From Cryptomeria japonica (Eukaryota > Streptophyta > Pinopsida > Cupressales > Cupressaceae): a stretch of DNA of 64,000 nucleotides. Below the pieces are notes generated by a model, which saw only the letters and a list, made by a program, of their open reading frames with translations, was not told where the DNA came from and did no database searches. Position 1 is the stretch's first letter. Each line of letters starts with the position of its first letter. The translations under genes and the position numbers were made by a program. This document shows positions 12,390-23,726 of the stretch, one piece after another. The DNA lies in assembly GCF_030272615.1 (NCBI RefSeq), contig NC_081408.1, forward strand, positions 400,609,889-400,673,888. The letters run 5' to 3'.

Positions 12390-15300
12390 AGAGATTCTCT
12401 TGAGATTCAAGGATTTGATAATTCTGATCAAGGCAAATAATCTATGAAAAGGGAGGTCACCCAACTCATTATTAACCAATCCAAGCAGAGTATGGAGCCA
12501 AGCCAATGGATGCAACAATTCTTCGACCTCGTTGGCAGTAGGAGGAATACTTAGATTTTGGAGAAAGGTCTGCTCTTGCTACCATTGCTCACACAAATTC
12601 ATGATCTGCTCAACTTTTAAAATTGAACCATCAGGGGGAAAGGAGAGGGTAAGCTGAGACTCACAAAATGTTCTAAATGTTCCTTGATGTGTGGAATTGA
12701 GGATCTGAGCATGCCCAAAGTGGATGTGGCTTGTGTTGCTGCTCGGTGGTGACTGATGAAACTATTAGCCTTTCTAACTAGCTACTTATGATCATTCACC
12801 TCTACGGTCGTCAATTCCTCCTTAGAAGCGATATACAACCACTTAATCAATTTCTGGGCATCAAGGACCTTGGGCATGGTAGACTGTGTGACTTCATCAA
12901 TGATAACACTCACCTCGACACATAAAGATTGAGCATCAGCTAGGAACTTTAAGGTTGGCTGCAAGATAGGGAAGAACTGTTTCACCTTTTCCCAATGTAA
13001 AACATATAACTCCTGGATGAAAGGGGTGAGATCTACCAAAGAAGCAAGCAGAACATCGATGGGTTTTGATAAGAGAGAAATTTCCTCCTCTTTTTCCTAG
13101 ATCTCCACATACAATTCTCTAACCTTCTTCTCTACCACGAATGCTTGATGTTACAATGCAATGACTCTTGTACTATTATCCTATAACTTGTCTTGCATTT
13201 GGATCATGTTATTGGGCTCACTCCACAAGACCTACTTTAAATCCTAGAGTTCCTTATCTAATTGGGCTTGCCTACTCTACCATTCTTGTATTGGTCATTC
13301 CTTTTCTTCTTTCACCTCAAAAAGGAGTGCATGTGTTTGAGTCATATCCTGGAAGAGTCTATCTTTATCCCAGCTCGCATCCTGCAACTGGATCTAGATC
13401 TGAGTTATGTCTAGGGAGTCCGCTTGGAGTTGCAGGAAAGCTTGTTCTTTATCATGGAACTTCTTCACTCAATTCGTTATTTTCTACTTGCTCGGCCTAC
13501 AGCTAAGTTGTCAGCACATTTAGAGCATTTTGCAGCTTTTCTTTTTTGACTCTTCTAGACATCATCTTGAAGGCAAGATATCTCAACATTCTTAGCTTTC
13601 TCCTCCACTTTATAATGGTTGACCGTAGCTTTAACATGGTTCAGTTCCTTCAGGAGCTTCTCCAAGCGTCTTCTTTTCTTGAGGAAATCTGTCAATACAA
13701 CCTTTTGGGTCTCCTCTATCATCTCAACCTTATCTTGTGGGTGAGCTCATTTTAAGTCTATGCCGACAACATGTATTGAATATTTTGTCAACTGCATTTC
13801 TCCCTGAGGTTTGATGACATTAGGAAACATAGTCGCAAACATCAAGTTCTGGCTTTCTTCATTGAAATGCGTCAGGATACTAGGTTGGACGAGCTTTTGA
13901 AAATCTTTCTATTTTTGCCTTGCCACCCTTTGAGCTCGAGCTAACTTGGAAGAGTTCACTTGCTGTATGAAATCTAATGGAGAAGGATGCCCCACAAAGG
14001 GGGCGTCGGGCAGAGTCGCAAAAGGAATTGAGACTATGGGATCTCTTAGCTGCATGTGGATTGGCTGGGGAAGATTAGAAGGAGAGAAATAAGGAATTCC
14101 TATCATTATGCTAGTGAAAGGGGGAGAAACTAGATTTGCACTTGATGTCACAGGAAGACTGGGGCTTTCAAAACCAATATTTGCAAAACTAAGAAAGTGG
14201 GTTCAGGATGAAAAGGGGTTTTCGCAGACTGGGAAAAATCTAGAGCATTACTCAAGGCAAGAGTATCATGTAGGGACATTGTGGGAAAGACAACAGCTGT
14301 AGGGAAAGACATGGACCGAGGCATTGCTATGGAAACTGCAACTCAGGCAGGGGAAAACATAAAGGCGATGGAGCAAGCAGGGATGGTAACAATGGGAGAA
14401 ACTAAAGACTAAGAAGAAAGAAGAGGGGGAGAAAAAAATTACTTGAGTCAAAGATGTTGTAACTATTGATGAAAACTAGGCCGCTATGAGTACTTGAGCC
14501 TGAAAACTCCCTGAAACTTCCAACAATGTCTGCCTCTTCCTTAGAGGGAAATATCTCTCACGCACTTCACCGGACCACTTCGTTGACAACTAGGAGCAAG
14601 GATTTATGACAGGATCTATAATAGCCAGTGATATAACTTCTTGGTAACTCGGCCTTGATTCGACCTCTTTTCCTTTACATTGTTGTTGAATATCCTCTTG
14701 CTATGCAGACTCTTGAGAGCCCAAGCCATGTGAAAGAGACTCATCAGCAGACTCTACATCTACATTGTATTTGTCCCACTCCTCCTTGAAATTTTCATCC
14801 AAAGAGTAATTTCTTATAGCAACTCAGAACTGCTGAACTTTATGTTGGTACGTCCAAAAAGATAACCTCTTCCTTTGCGACCATTTACCATCATCCATCT
14901 TCTTGGTCAAGGTGATAGGAATTGATTTACTTGGATTCACTTTTGCAGTCGGGGTGTAAAATTGTAACCATCGTGGTTGCTCATTGATGGGAATAGCGTC
15001 TAGGTCCACATACAAGCGGGAATCATCACTCGGAGGGTTAATCCAGGATTTCCAGGACCCGCATTACTCATACGCTACATGATTCTTTCTTTTTGCTGAA
15101 TAGCCATTCGGGTCATAGCTCCATGGGTAATCAATAACCACAAAACCCAACTGCACCAATTTTTAAGCAAGCACTCCTTCTTTGGGGAGTCCCTTCATGA
15201 GAAAAATAGGCCCTAGCATCTTACGGTCTTTGGTGATGGCAGTGCCATGCTTGCATGTGCCTATAGCATTTTCAATTACAACTAGCTGCCTAAAAATCTC

Positions 15301-16858
15301 TCAGGCCAGTATGCGATCAGCTACATAAGTGGGGAGATGGAAAGACTCTTTTGCAAAACCATGTACTTTGATGAAAGAAAAGTCCCTACCCAGAAACCAA
15401 TCACAATGAGAACTACATGTAGACATCCAGCCAATTTGTTGCGGCGTGAAGCGGGAAAAAGAACTTGGGGTTTCCTTTACCAAATCTTGCATGGCGGGGG
15501 TCAAGAAATGATTGACAAAAGAGTACACATCTTGTGTAGCCGATAGTATGGGAGTCTATGTAGTCACAGGCTTCCACCTATTATGCTAATAAAAAACTGA
15601 CAACTCCATGTATTCACTGAAAAACCCCTTGTTTTGATGCAGGAACATAGGAAACATAAAAGAAATGTACTTGAATCTGTAATGTGTCTGGAAATTGACT
15701 AGTTGCTCCACTATTCCTTGGGAAAATGTCTTCGGCAAACTCATACAAGAAATATTTTTTATACTTTCGGAGCTTGAAAAGCACACCCATTTGGAAGGTA
15801 TGTACATTTAGATCATTATCAAGGCTACAAATGTAAGCCAACATTGAGGCAACCTCTTTCAAATCACTGAACACCAACGAGAATTTTGGAAGTTGGGCAA
15901 GACTCGTATCCATTGCATTGTTGCAAAAACTTAAAGCATCCTTTCTTCTATGCCAGTAATTTTCCAACACCTCCCTACATAAAACTTCTGTGGTATTGGT
16001 AAGAAAAGTGATGCACAACATGTCCCAAATAGCTTGTACACTTATGTCTACTCTCAGTGAAGTGCCCTAAATAGCAGGAGGGTTCGAATTGAAACATCAC
16101 AAGCATGCCTCAATGAATTCAAGGCAATGAGGGACCATCAAGATGACATACTGTGGAACACCACAATTCCAAAGATTGATCGCCATGTGTTTCCAATCTC
16201 CTTTATGGACGATCAATCCTAGCACAGGTGGCCTCTCGAAGACCCTTGGGTTGCCTATGTATTTCATGATTTAGAACTTCTTCATATCTGTCTGAAACTA
16301 GAGTGGGGTTCTTGGTCATATCTTTTGTTTTTGGCAAAGTTCTTGGGTAATCGGGTTTCAGAGGCATAAGATGAGAAGCATAGGAAAAATCCCCAAAAAC
16401 ATTGACCCAAGCCTCAAGATCTGAGGAACCCGACATCTCAACTGAAACATCCATCTCTGCAAGACAATTTTGTTCTGCCTTCTTCTTTTAAAACTTTCTC
16501 TGGTGTTGGGATAAAACTCTTTGGAGAACTAAAATGTTGCATGCTACTTTCAAAGTATTTTCCTTCTTTAACATACTTCATGCCCTGATTTTCATTCTCA
16601 ACAACATGTTGATAATGTGCTTTGCCTCGTACATGCACCACCTGTGTCTTCTGTGTAAAATTAATTTTATAAGATGTTGCATTAACTGCCACCTCGACTG
16701 TACTGAGAAGCCACTCTCCAACTTTCATTATCATTTCAAATATTCGGATAGTTATCTAGAAATATGTGTCCCTTTCTTTATTGCAATTAATATGCCCAGC
16801 TCTGTCGACGTGAACCAAATGCTACTAATGATTTACCTTGATTTTACAAAGTACATAC
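12390..16858 (-). pseudogene. Gypsy 3' ORF (ORF3), main part, unknown function
   Basis: Between pol and the 3' LTR, minus-strand coding text runs almost without a gap to a stop about 130 bp before the LTR. With the 5' piece at 25266-25342 it would be about 1,500 codons. Readable blocks are HVRGKAHYQHVVENENQGMK (near 16600), YVILMVPHCLEFIEA (near 16130), SHCDWFLGRDFSFIKVHGFA (near 15400), PWSYDPNGYSAKRK (near 15110) and LQFYTPTAKVNPSKSIPIT (near 14930). A heptad-like coiled coil lies at about 13060-13770. Stops inside are mainly TAG in CAG positions (e.g. IQI, LQD, IQE contexts), and three or four frameshifts are present. It holds the position of plant env-like genes, but I see no signal peptide or clear membrane segment, so I do not call it env. 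Confidence 0.65.
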
Positions 16859-17338
16859 TATTGGCATTTGGCATTATAACAGACAATGGGAGATTGTTGG
16901 CATTTCAATAAGGATATTGAGAAGGTTGTTGATGATTATAGATATAACTGATTAAGGATGTTTACTATCTTGATATTATTATTTTGTCATTGATGTCAAG
17001 AAATTGATTTTCTAATTCAGTATGATGTTACCATATCTTGAGAAGTATGATTTGAAGAGTATAAAGATGTCGGTAAAAGACATAGAAAGAATATGATGAA
17101 TAAGGGGATGAATAAGATATTCAATGGGAAACTATTACCGAGTCAGACAATGATGAGATCATGATGTTTAGATTGTTTTAACATCATACATATGTTGTAA
17201 ATTGTAAGGTTAATACTATACTATGTTACCGAGCAAAGAACCTAGTCGGTAAACCCTAAGGAACCTAGTCAGTAAACCCTAAGGTTATCGCTATCGGTTA
17301 ATGAAGGCATAATGTCTACCAAGTGAAGTTTAGTATTT

Positions 17339-17383
17339 ACCGAGTTATTACCGAGTTGTTACCGAGTTGTAACCGAGCTGTAA
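17339..17383 (+). repeat. 11-bp tandem repeat with ACCGAG core, four copies
   Basis: ACCGAG occurs at 17339, 17350, 17361 and 17372, exactly 11 bp apart, upstream of the TATA box. The 3' LTR keeps three of the four (24184, 24195, 24217; the third unit reads ACTGAG). Further single copies lie at 17137, 17228, 17769, 18136 and 18304. ACCGAGA is a listed variant of the plant drought-responsive DRE1 core; a regulatory role here is inference. Confidence 0.85.
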
Positions 17384-17698
17384 TAGAATACATTAAATGG
17401 TTACATGCGTTATTTAATGAAGGAAGCTGATGAGCTGGAACTGATTAAATGATTGGTATGTCGTGCATGAAGTTTGTTAATGAATCTATGGCAAAGGAAA
17501 ATCAGCATGAAGATCTACAGCTTAGATTGAACCGCAATACTCTAGCACAAGTTGCAAGAAATGTATGCAAGTTCCAAGGCAGGGTAAAACATTTTTAGAT
17601 CGAAGGATGCATTGAACCTGGTCAAAGTTTGAAGATCTAATGGCTATGATTGATCATGGGAAATATGATCAAGAAGATTAAGCGGTTAGCTAATTGTT

Positions 17699-17706
17699 TA
17701 TAAATA
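17699..17706 (+). promoter_or_regulatory. Copia-1 5' LTR TATA box
   Basis: TATAAATA followed by aggg; the same box is at 24544-24551 in the 3' LTR. It probably marks the U3/R boundary and the start of the genomic RNA a few tens of bases downstream. Confidence 0.7.
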
Positions 17707-18418
17707 GGGAACTATTGATAAACAATGCATGCGAGCAAATGTATGCACAGAGATGCTACATAGTGATTACCGAGCACAAAAGCTTGAAGACTTGTTTGAA
17801 TAACAGAGTATAGAAGCCCAGCAGATGGACAAGATTAATTCTATGTCTAGATTGTATTGAGCAAATAAGAATCTGCTTTAGCATTTTAGATGTGAAGTTG
17901 TAGATAGATTTGTATTACTGTTATTTTGTGAAAGTGATAGAAAATCTCTTAACCTAGTGGACTTAACAGTCTTATTTGTAAAACCCTCTAGCAAGGTGAC
18001 ATTCTGATTGAGTGTTTGAAATCCTTTAACAAGGTCACTTCTAACAAGGTGAAGATCCTAACAGATTTGAGGGAAATCCCTTAACCGGGTCACATCTAGC
18101 AATGTGTTTGTAATCTTTAACAGGATTTGCTTTTAACCGAGCATACTCTAGAAGAGTATATTTCTTAGTGGGTCTGAAATCCCATAGTGGTTTTTCCCTA
18201 TTTGGGTTTCCACGTTAAATCTGGTGTTATGAGATTTATGATGTTTATATGCTTTTGAGTTTGCATGTTTAGCAGTTTTGGTTATATTACTGAAGTATAT
18301 GTTACCGAGGTTGAATCTAATGTTTTTATGGAAAATTAAGTTTGTATGATTCACCCCCCCCCCCCTCATCTTGTTGGCTATTGGATCTGTACTTACATTA
18401 AGTATCAGAACTATCAAT

Positions 18419-18430
18419 TGGTATCAGAGC
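18419..18430 (+). promoter_or_regulatory. Copia-1 primer binding site (initiator tRNA-Met)
   Basis: TGGTATCAGAGC begins two bases after the LTR end and is complementary to the 3' end of plant initiator methionine tRNA, the standard minus-strand primer of copia elements. Confidence 0.93.
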
Positions 18431-18480
18431 TTTGGACTCCGGAAGAAAATTTTAAAGGTACTTGAGGCAAAGATCCAAAG

Positions 18481-19542
18481 ATGTATAAGAGGGATGCACC
18501 GAAGCTGAACAAGTCAAGTTTCTCTACATGGCAGAAAAGGATGAAGCTGCACCTATTAGGAGTTAGAGAATATGTTGTATATTATCTGAAGAATGATTTC
18601 ATCACACTGAGCACCTATCCATTGACAATGGAAGAGATAAAGGCAAAGCAAGAACATATCCAACCGATGATTGAAATAACATCTGCATTGACCGACTCAG
18701 AGTTTAATGATCTAGAAGGTTGCAATGATGCAAAGGCTATGTGGGATAAGCTCATATCAGTATATGGAGGAGATGAACATGTTCAAAGAGCAAAAGTAGA
18801 TAGTCTAAGAGGACAACTTGAATCTATGAGGATGAATGAAGGTGAGAACATAACTCAGTACAGTACAAGACTAAAGGAGATTATCAGTCAAATCAAAGGA
18901 GCAGGTGGAACTATTGAAGAAAAGGATATAACAAGTAAGTTGTTAAGAACCCTTCTACCGGCTTATGCAATTAGAGTCTCTACAATCAATGAATTGAGGT
19001 TTGTACCTAATATGCCAGTTTCTTTAGATGCTACTATTGGTAAGCTACATGCATTTGAGCTAAGTAACTTTGATAACAGTGGATCTTCGGTAAATAAAGT
19101 TGAATCTGCATTTAGTTCTTTTCATCTTGATGAATCTATTGATTACAATGAAAGAAAGTATAAGTACTCTGAAGGACATCACAGTGGAGCAAGTGAAAGA
19201 TTTCGTAAGAACATGGAAGAAGTACACAAACTGTATGAGGAAATCAGAAAGCAGGAAGAGTTTGAAGCACTATTAGCTAGAAGGTTACCAAGAGGCAAAG
19301 GTAAGTATAAAGGAAAACTACCTTTGAAATGTTTCAATTGTGATAAAATAGGACATATGGCTTCTAACTATCCTGACAAAGAATCTACTAAAAAGAGAGA
19401 TTACCGAGATGACAAATAGAAAGACAATCATTACAGAGGACACCGAGACTTCAGAAGAAGAGATAGAAAGACATGCTTAATAGTTGATGAGGAATCCAAT
19501 GATGATAAATCAAATGAAACCGATACAGAGGAAGTAGTTTAT
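18481..19542 (+). CDS. gag: Copia-1 gag (capsid and zinc knuckle)
   Basis: The first ATG after the PBS opens a 312-codon frame. The UBN2/copia-type gag core reads FSTWQKRMKLHLLG near residue 15, with DAKAMWDKLISVYGG near residue 85 and ITQYSTRLKEIISQIK near residue 125. A basic region and a zinc knuckle follow (CFNCDKIGHM). The last Cys of the CCHC motif is Tyr, a single G to A change. A TAG at 19417 sits where CAG is expected; the same frame continues without shift into protease. The protein packages RNA and forms particles in the cytoplasm. Confidence 0.9.
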
Positions 19543-20100
19543 GTGGCTATCAAAGATGGATCAGATGAAGAAAGGTATGAAGAAAAAGCCCTAATATCTC
19601 ACGTAAATACTAATGATTCTTGGATTATAGATAGTGGATGCTCACATCATATGACAGGAGATAAACACAAGTTTGTTATGTTAGAAGATTATGATGGAGG
19701 CTATGTAAGATTTGGTATTGATGCACAATGTCCGGTGAAAGGTAAAGGATCTATAACACTTCTTGACAATGCAAGATGCAATGATGTTTATTGGGTTGAA
19801 GGTTTGAAATACAATTTGTTGAGTGTAGCACAACTAAACAATACAGGTTGCCGAATAGAATTTCAGAAGGGAATTGTCAAAGTTCATGACAAGAATGGAA
19901 AGTTAGCTGCTACCGGGACACAAACAAAAGGTAACACATTTCACCTTGACTCAACTCGGAACAAGTGTTTGTATGCAAAGATAGATGATACCTAGTTATG
20001 GCATAAAAGGTTTTGTCACGTAAATTTTGATAATCTGATCAAAATAAGTAAGAAGCATCGAGTAAGAGGTCTACCGAGTCTTGAAAAGCCTGAGAATGCT
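19543..20100 (+). CDS. Copia-1 aspartic protease and pre-integrase zinc finger start
   Basis: Same frame as gag. WIIDSGCSHHMTG is the copia protease active-site loop with catalytic Asp kept, followed by YNLLSVAQLNNTGC of the fold's C-terminal half. A TAG at 19993 replaces the Trp of the LWHKR motif that opens the GAG-pre-integrase zinc finger (HKRFCHVN). Protease cleaves the Gag-Pol polyprotein. Confidence 0.9.
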
Positions 20101-21045
20101 ATGTGCCGAGGATGCCAGATGGGTAAGATGACAAGATCAAGCTTTACAAGTAAGTCTTACACCTCTAAGGGAATTTTAGATCTTGTGCACACTGATCTTT
20201 GTGGTCCTATGAAAGTTCAAAGTTATTATGGTGATAAATATTTCATATTATTTGTGGATGACTATTCAAGGATGATGTCGGTAATGTTTTTAAAAGAAAA
20301 ATCAGAAGCTTTTCAAATGTTTAAATGGTACAAGGCAAGAGTTGAAAATGAAACAAGAAGACAACTGAAATGTCTAAGATCAGATAGAGGGGGAGAGTTC
20401 ACATCTGATAAGTTCAACTTATTCTGCAATGATCATGGTATTAAAAGACAAGTCTCTGCACCGAGAACTCCACAGCAGAATGGAATAGCTGAGAGAAGAA
20501 ATAGATCTATTGTGTATTGTACTAGAACACTGATGATTGAAAACAAAGTGCCACAAACATTTTGGAGAGAAGCAATAAGCACAGCAATTTACACCCTAAA
20601 CCGAGTACAACTGAAGAAAGGTACTTTGAAGACACCATATGAAATCTGGTATGACAAGAAACCTAATGTAGGTTATTTTAAAATCTTTGGAAGTAGATGC
20701 TATGTACACAAAGATGGTAGAAATGGCAAGTTTGATCAGAAAAGTGAACAAGGAACATTTCTAGGTTATTCTTCTAGAAGCAAAGCATTTAAATGTTTGA
20801 TCAAATCATCTAACAAAATAGTAGAAAGTGCAAATGTGAAAATTGATGAATTTGCAGAAAGAAATGATGAAGGAAATTCCAAAGAACCAGAAGATTATGA
20901 TGAATTTGTCTATGTTCAATCGACAAGTCCTACCGAGAAAACTGTTGAAGAAAATATCCAGTTACCAAGCAATGAAGAAGATCATACAGAGCCTACCGAG
21001 CCTGTATTAGCCAAGTATGTCAGAAGACATCATGCACCAAGTTAG
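20101..21045 (+). CDS. Copia-1 integrase
   Basis: This is a 314-codon open stretch. CRGCQMGK completes the HHCC zinc finger. DDE residues are visible as HTDLCGP, RSDRGGEF and NGIAERRNRS. The C-terminal GSRCYVH and GTFLGYS blocks follow. Integrase inserts the cDNA and creates the 5-bp target duplication. The frame ends at a TAG (21043) where the duplicated copy downstream still has CAG (21680). Confidence 0.93.
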   Translation: MCRGCQMGKMTRSSFTSKSYTSKGILDLVHTDLCGPMKVQSYYGDKYFILFVDDYSRMMSVMFLKEKSEAFQMFKWYKARVENETRRQLKCLRSDRGGEFTSDKFNLFCNDHGIKRQVSAPRTPQQNGIAERRNRSIVYCTRTLMIENKVPQTFWREAISTAIYTLNRVQLKKGTLKTPYEIWYDKKPNVGYFKIFGSRCYVHKDGRNGKFDQKSEQGTFLGYSSRSKAFKCLIKSSNKIVESANVKIDEFAERNDEGNSKEPEDYDEFVYVQSTSPTEKTVEENIQLPSNEEDHTEPTEPVLAKYVRRHHAPS

Positions 21046-22228
21046 ATTATAGGAGATAAGGATGATCCAGTGATGACAAGGAACAAACTGAGACAAAACA
21101 CATGTCTAATATCTGAATTTGAACTGAGAATAGTGAAAGAGGCATTTAATAGTGAAGATTGGATACATGCTATGACAAAAGAGATTGATCAAATCAAGAA
21201 GAATGACACATGGACACTGATCCCAAGACCGAAGGACAAAAATGTAATCGGTAAAAAGTGGATTTTCAAAAACAAGCTAAATGAAAAGGAGAGGTCATTC
21301 GAAATAAAGAAAGACTAGGTTGCAAAGGTTATGCTCAAGAAGAAGGAATTGATTATGGTGAAACTTTTGCACCTGTGGCTAGACTTGAAGGAGTAAGAAT
21401 ATTGTTGGCATATGTTGCTTTCAAAAACTTCAAGGTATATCAAATGGATGTCAAATCTGCATTTCTGAATGGAATATTAGAAGAAGAAGTTTTTATTGAA
21501 CAACCTGAAGGATTTGTTGAAGACAATAATAAAGATTAGGTATGTAAATTCAACAAAGCATTATATGGTCTGAAACAAGCACCTAGAGCATTATCTAGTT
21601 ACCAAGTGATGAAGAAGATCATACAGAGCCTACCGAGCCTGTATTAGCCAAGTATGTCAAAAGACATCATGCACCAAGTCAGATTATAGGAGATAAGGAT
21701 GATCTAGTGATTACAAGGAACAAACTAAGATAGAACACATGCTTGATATCTGAATTTGAACCAAGAATAGTAAAAGAGGCATTTAATAGTGAAGATTGGG
21801 TAAATGCTATGACAGAAGAGATTGATCAAATCAAGAAGAATGACACATGGACACTAATCCCAAGACTGAAGGACAAAAATGTAATCGGTACAAAGTGGAT
21901 TTTCAGAAACAAGCTAAATGAAAAAGGTGAAGTCATTCGAAACAAAGCAAGACTAGTTTGCAAAGGTTATGCTCAAGAAGAAGGAATTGATTATGGTGAA
22001 ACTTTTGCACCTGTTGCTAGACTTGAAGGAGTTAGAACATTGTTCGCCTATGCTGGTTTCAAAAATTGCAAGATATATCAAATGGATGTCAAATCTGCAT
22101 TTCTGAATGGAATATTAGAAGAAGAAGTTTTCATTGAACAACCTGAAGGATTTGTTGAAGACAATAATAAAGATCATGTATGTAAATTGAACAAAGCTTT
22201 ATATGGTTTGAAACAAGCACCAAGAGCA
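20955..22228 (+). repeat. 637-bp tandem duplication inside Copia-1 pol
   Basis: The unit 20955-21591 is repeated at 21592-22228 and covers the integrase tail plus the RT N-terminus. 637 is not a multiple of three. The junction lies in agagcat/tatc with minimal shared bases. About 40 differences are seen between copies, roughly 6-7%, which is more than between the two LTRs. Confidence 0.93.
21070..21591 (+). pseudogene. Copia-1 first, broken copy of RT N-terminus
   Basis: It encodes the RT entry region ([20 protein letters not shown], then VIGKKWIFKNKL). It loses frame near 21289 through a 1-bp change, has a stop where copy two reads KDH, and stops at the duplication junction before the catalytic core. 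The downstream copy carries the rest of RT. Confidence 0.9.
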
Positions 22229-22903
22229 TGGTATGAAAGATTGCACTCTTATTTGATTAAGATTGGTTTTATAAGGACAAGTGAGAACAACAACATGTAC
22301 ATGAAGAATGATGAAAATGGAATATTGATCTCAGCCATATTTTTTGATGATATTATATTTTGTGGAAATGACTCTTTATGCAAGAACTTTGGAAATGAAA
22401 TGAGCAAAGAATTTGAGATTTCATTAATCGGTGAGATAAAGTATTTTATAGGCTTACAGATACTGCAAATGAAAAATGAGATTTTCATTACTCAATCCAA
22501 GTACATAAAGGAAATCTTGAAGAAATTTGGAATGGAGGATTCAAAACCAGTAAGTACTCCTATGACTACAAACTGCAAACTATCAAAGAATGATGAATCT
22601 GCATCTGTTGATGAGACACTTTACTAATCCATGATTGGAAAGCTACAATATGTTGTTCACAGCAGACCAGACATAGCACATGCAGTAGGTATAGTTGCAA
22701 GATTCTCTGCAGATCCTCAGGAAACACACATGACAGCAATCAAAAGAATTTTTAGATACTTGAAAGGCACAGAGGATTATGGCTTAGTATATCAGAAAGG
22801 AAATGATTTTGATTTAAAAGTGTATACTGATGCTAATTAGGTAGGCAACATTGATGACAGGAAAAGCACAATTGGAGGAGATTTCTTTTTAGGAGAAAGA
22901 CTA
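21743..22903 (+). CDS. Copia-1 reverse transcriptase (second copy, full core)
   Basis: RVT_2-type [21 protein letters not shown], then [26 protein letters not shown] (first catalytic Asp), [13 protein letters not shown] and FFDDIIFCG (the YVDD-equivalent box with both Asp kept). A TAA at 22625 stands for CAA; the frame resumes as [24 protein letters not shown] at 22838 replaces the Trp of DANW at the start of RNase H. It is otherwise well preserved. Confidence 0.93.
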
Positions 22904-23279
22904 GTGAGTTGGCTTAGCAAGAAACAAGGATGTGTTTCACAGTCAACAGCAGAAGCTGAATACGTTGCTGCAGCATTGAATTGTACCAACATTGCATGGA
23001 TCAAACAACTGTTGGAAGGAATAAATGAGAAAGTTACCGAGCCAGTAGCTATATTCTGTGACAATACTAATGCCATTAACATTTCAAAGAATCTTGTTAT
23101 GCACTCTAAGACAAAGCACATCTCTATCAAATATCAATATTTTAGAGAAGAAAGTGGTGTTGGAGTATGTTAGCACAAAGGAACAAATAGCAGATATCTT
23201 CACCAAGCCACTACCAAGGGACACTTTTGAATATCTCAGAAGTAAGTTAGGGGTCCTACCCCTATCTTCTACTCACTGA
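22904..23279 (+). CDS. Copia-1 RNase H
   Basis: VSWLSKKQGCVSQSTAEAEY carries the catalytic Glu region and AIFCDNTNAINISKN the next Asp. A frameshift near 23150 moves the reading into a second frame that ends with EQIADIFTKPLPRDTFEYL and GVLPLSSTH, the normal copia C-terminus. Confidence 0.92.
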
Positions 23280-23726
23280 CCGAGTTCGGTGAAAGCATCA
23301 ATTCAATGACTCTATCAAATATATTTTTAGAGTTGATGCTAATTTACACACTTTAGGATGTTTTCTAAAGGTGTGTAGGAAATAATGCGGGAAATAGTAT
23401 AGGAAATAATGCAGGATACAATACAGGGAACAGGAATTGAAGACAAAATGCTCTGACCGAGACTCAGTTGATACACAACAGCAGGAATTCACTTCATACA
23501 GGAAGAAATTATGTTATCATTCTTTACTTTTTGGCATTGTTGTCAAAGGGGGAGAAGACTGATTAGAAAGACTGAACCTGAAGATTGAAAAAATGGGAGA
23601 AGACTGAAGAAAATAGGAGAATTCGGATGACAGCAAGAGAGCAATTCAGCATTTTAGAATCACAGCAATCCGAATCCTTTTAAGGTCAAATCAATTGGTT
23701 TTGCCATCAATGTCAAAGGGGGAGAT
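23280..23726 (+). promoter_or_regulatory. Copia-1 3' spacer with two polypurine tracts
   Basis: Non-coding spacer. tgtcaaagggggaga occurs twice: at about 23540 (internal) and at 23711-23724, directly before the LTR. The second is the functional position for plus-strand priming; the first is a likely secondary primer or an older boundary. Confidence 0.85.

Larger units (their letters stand above)
16859..18416 (+). repeat. Copia-1 5' LTR
   Basis: It matches 23727-25260. It holds a TATAAATA box (17699-17706), a four-fold 11-bp repeat with ACCGAG (17339-17377) and a poly-C run near its end (about 18354-18365). A 23-bp direct duplication around 17250-17283 is absent from the 3' copy. Confidence 0.95.

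Noticed and set aside
12390-16858. Calling the gypsy 3' ORF an envelope gene
   Set aside because: Position fits, but no signal peptide, cleavage site or convincing membrane helix was seen.
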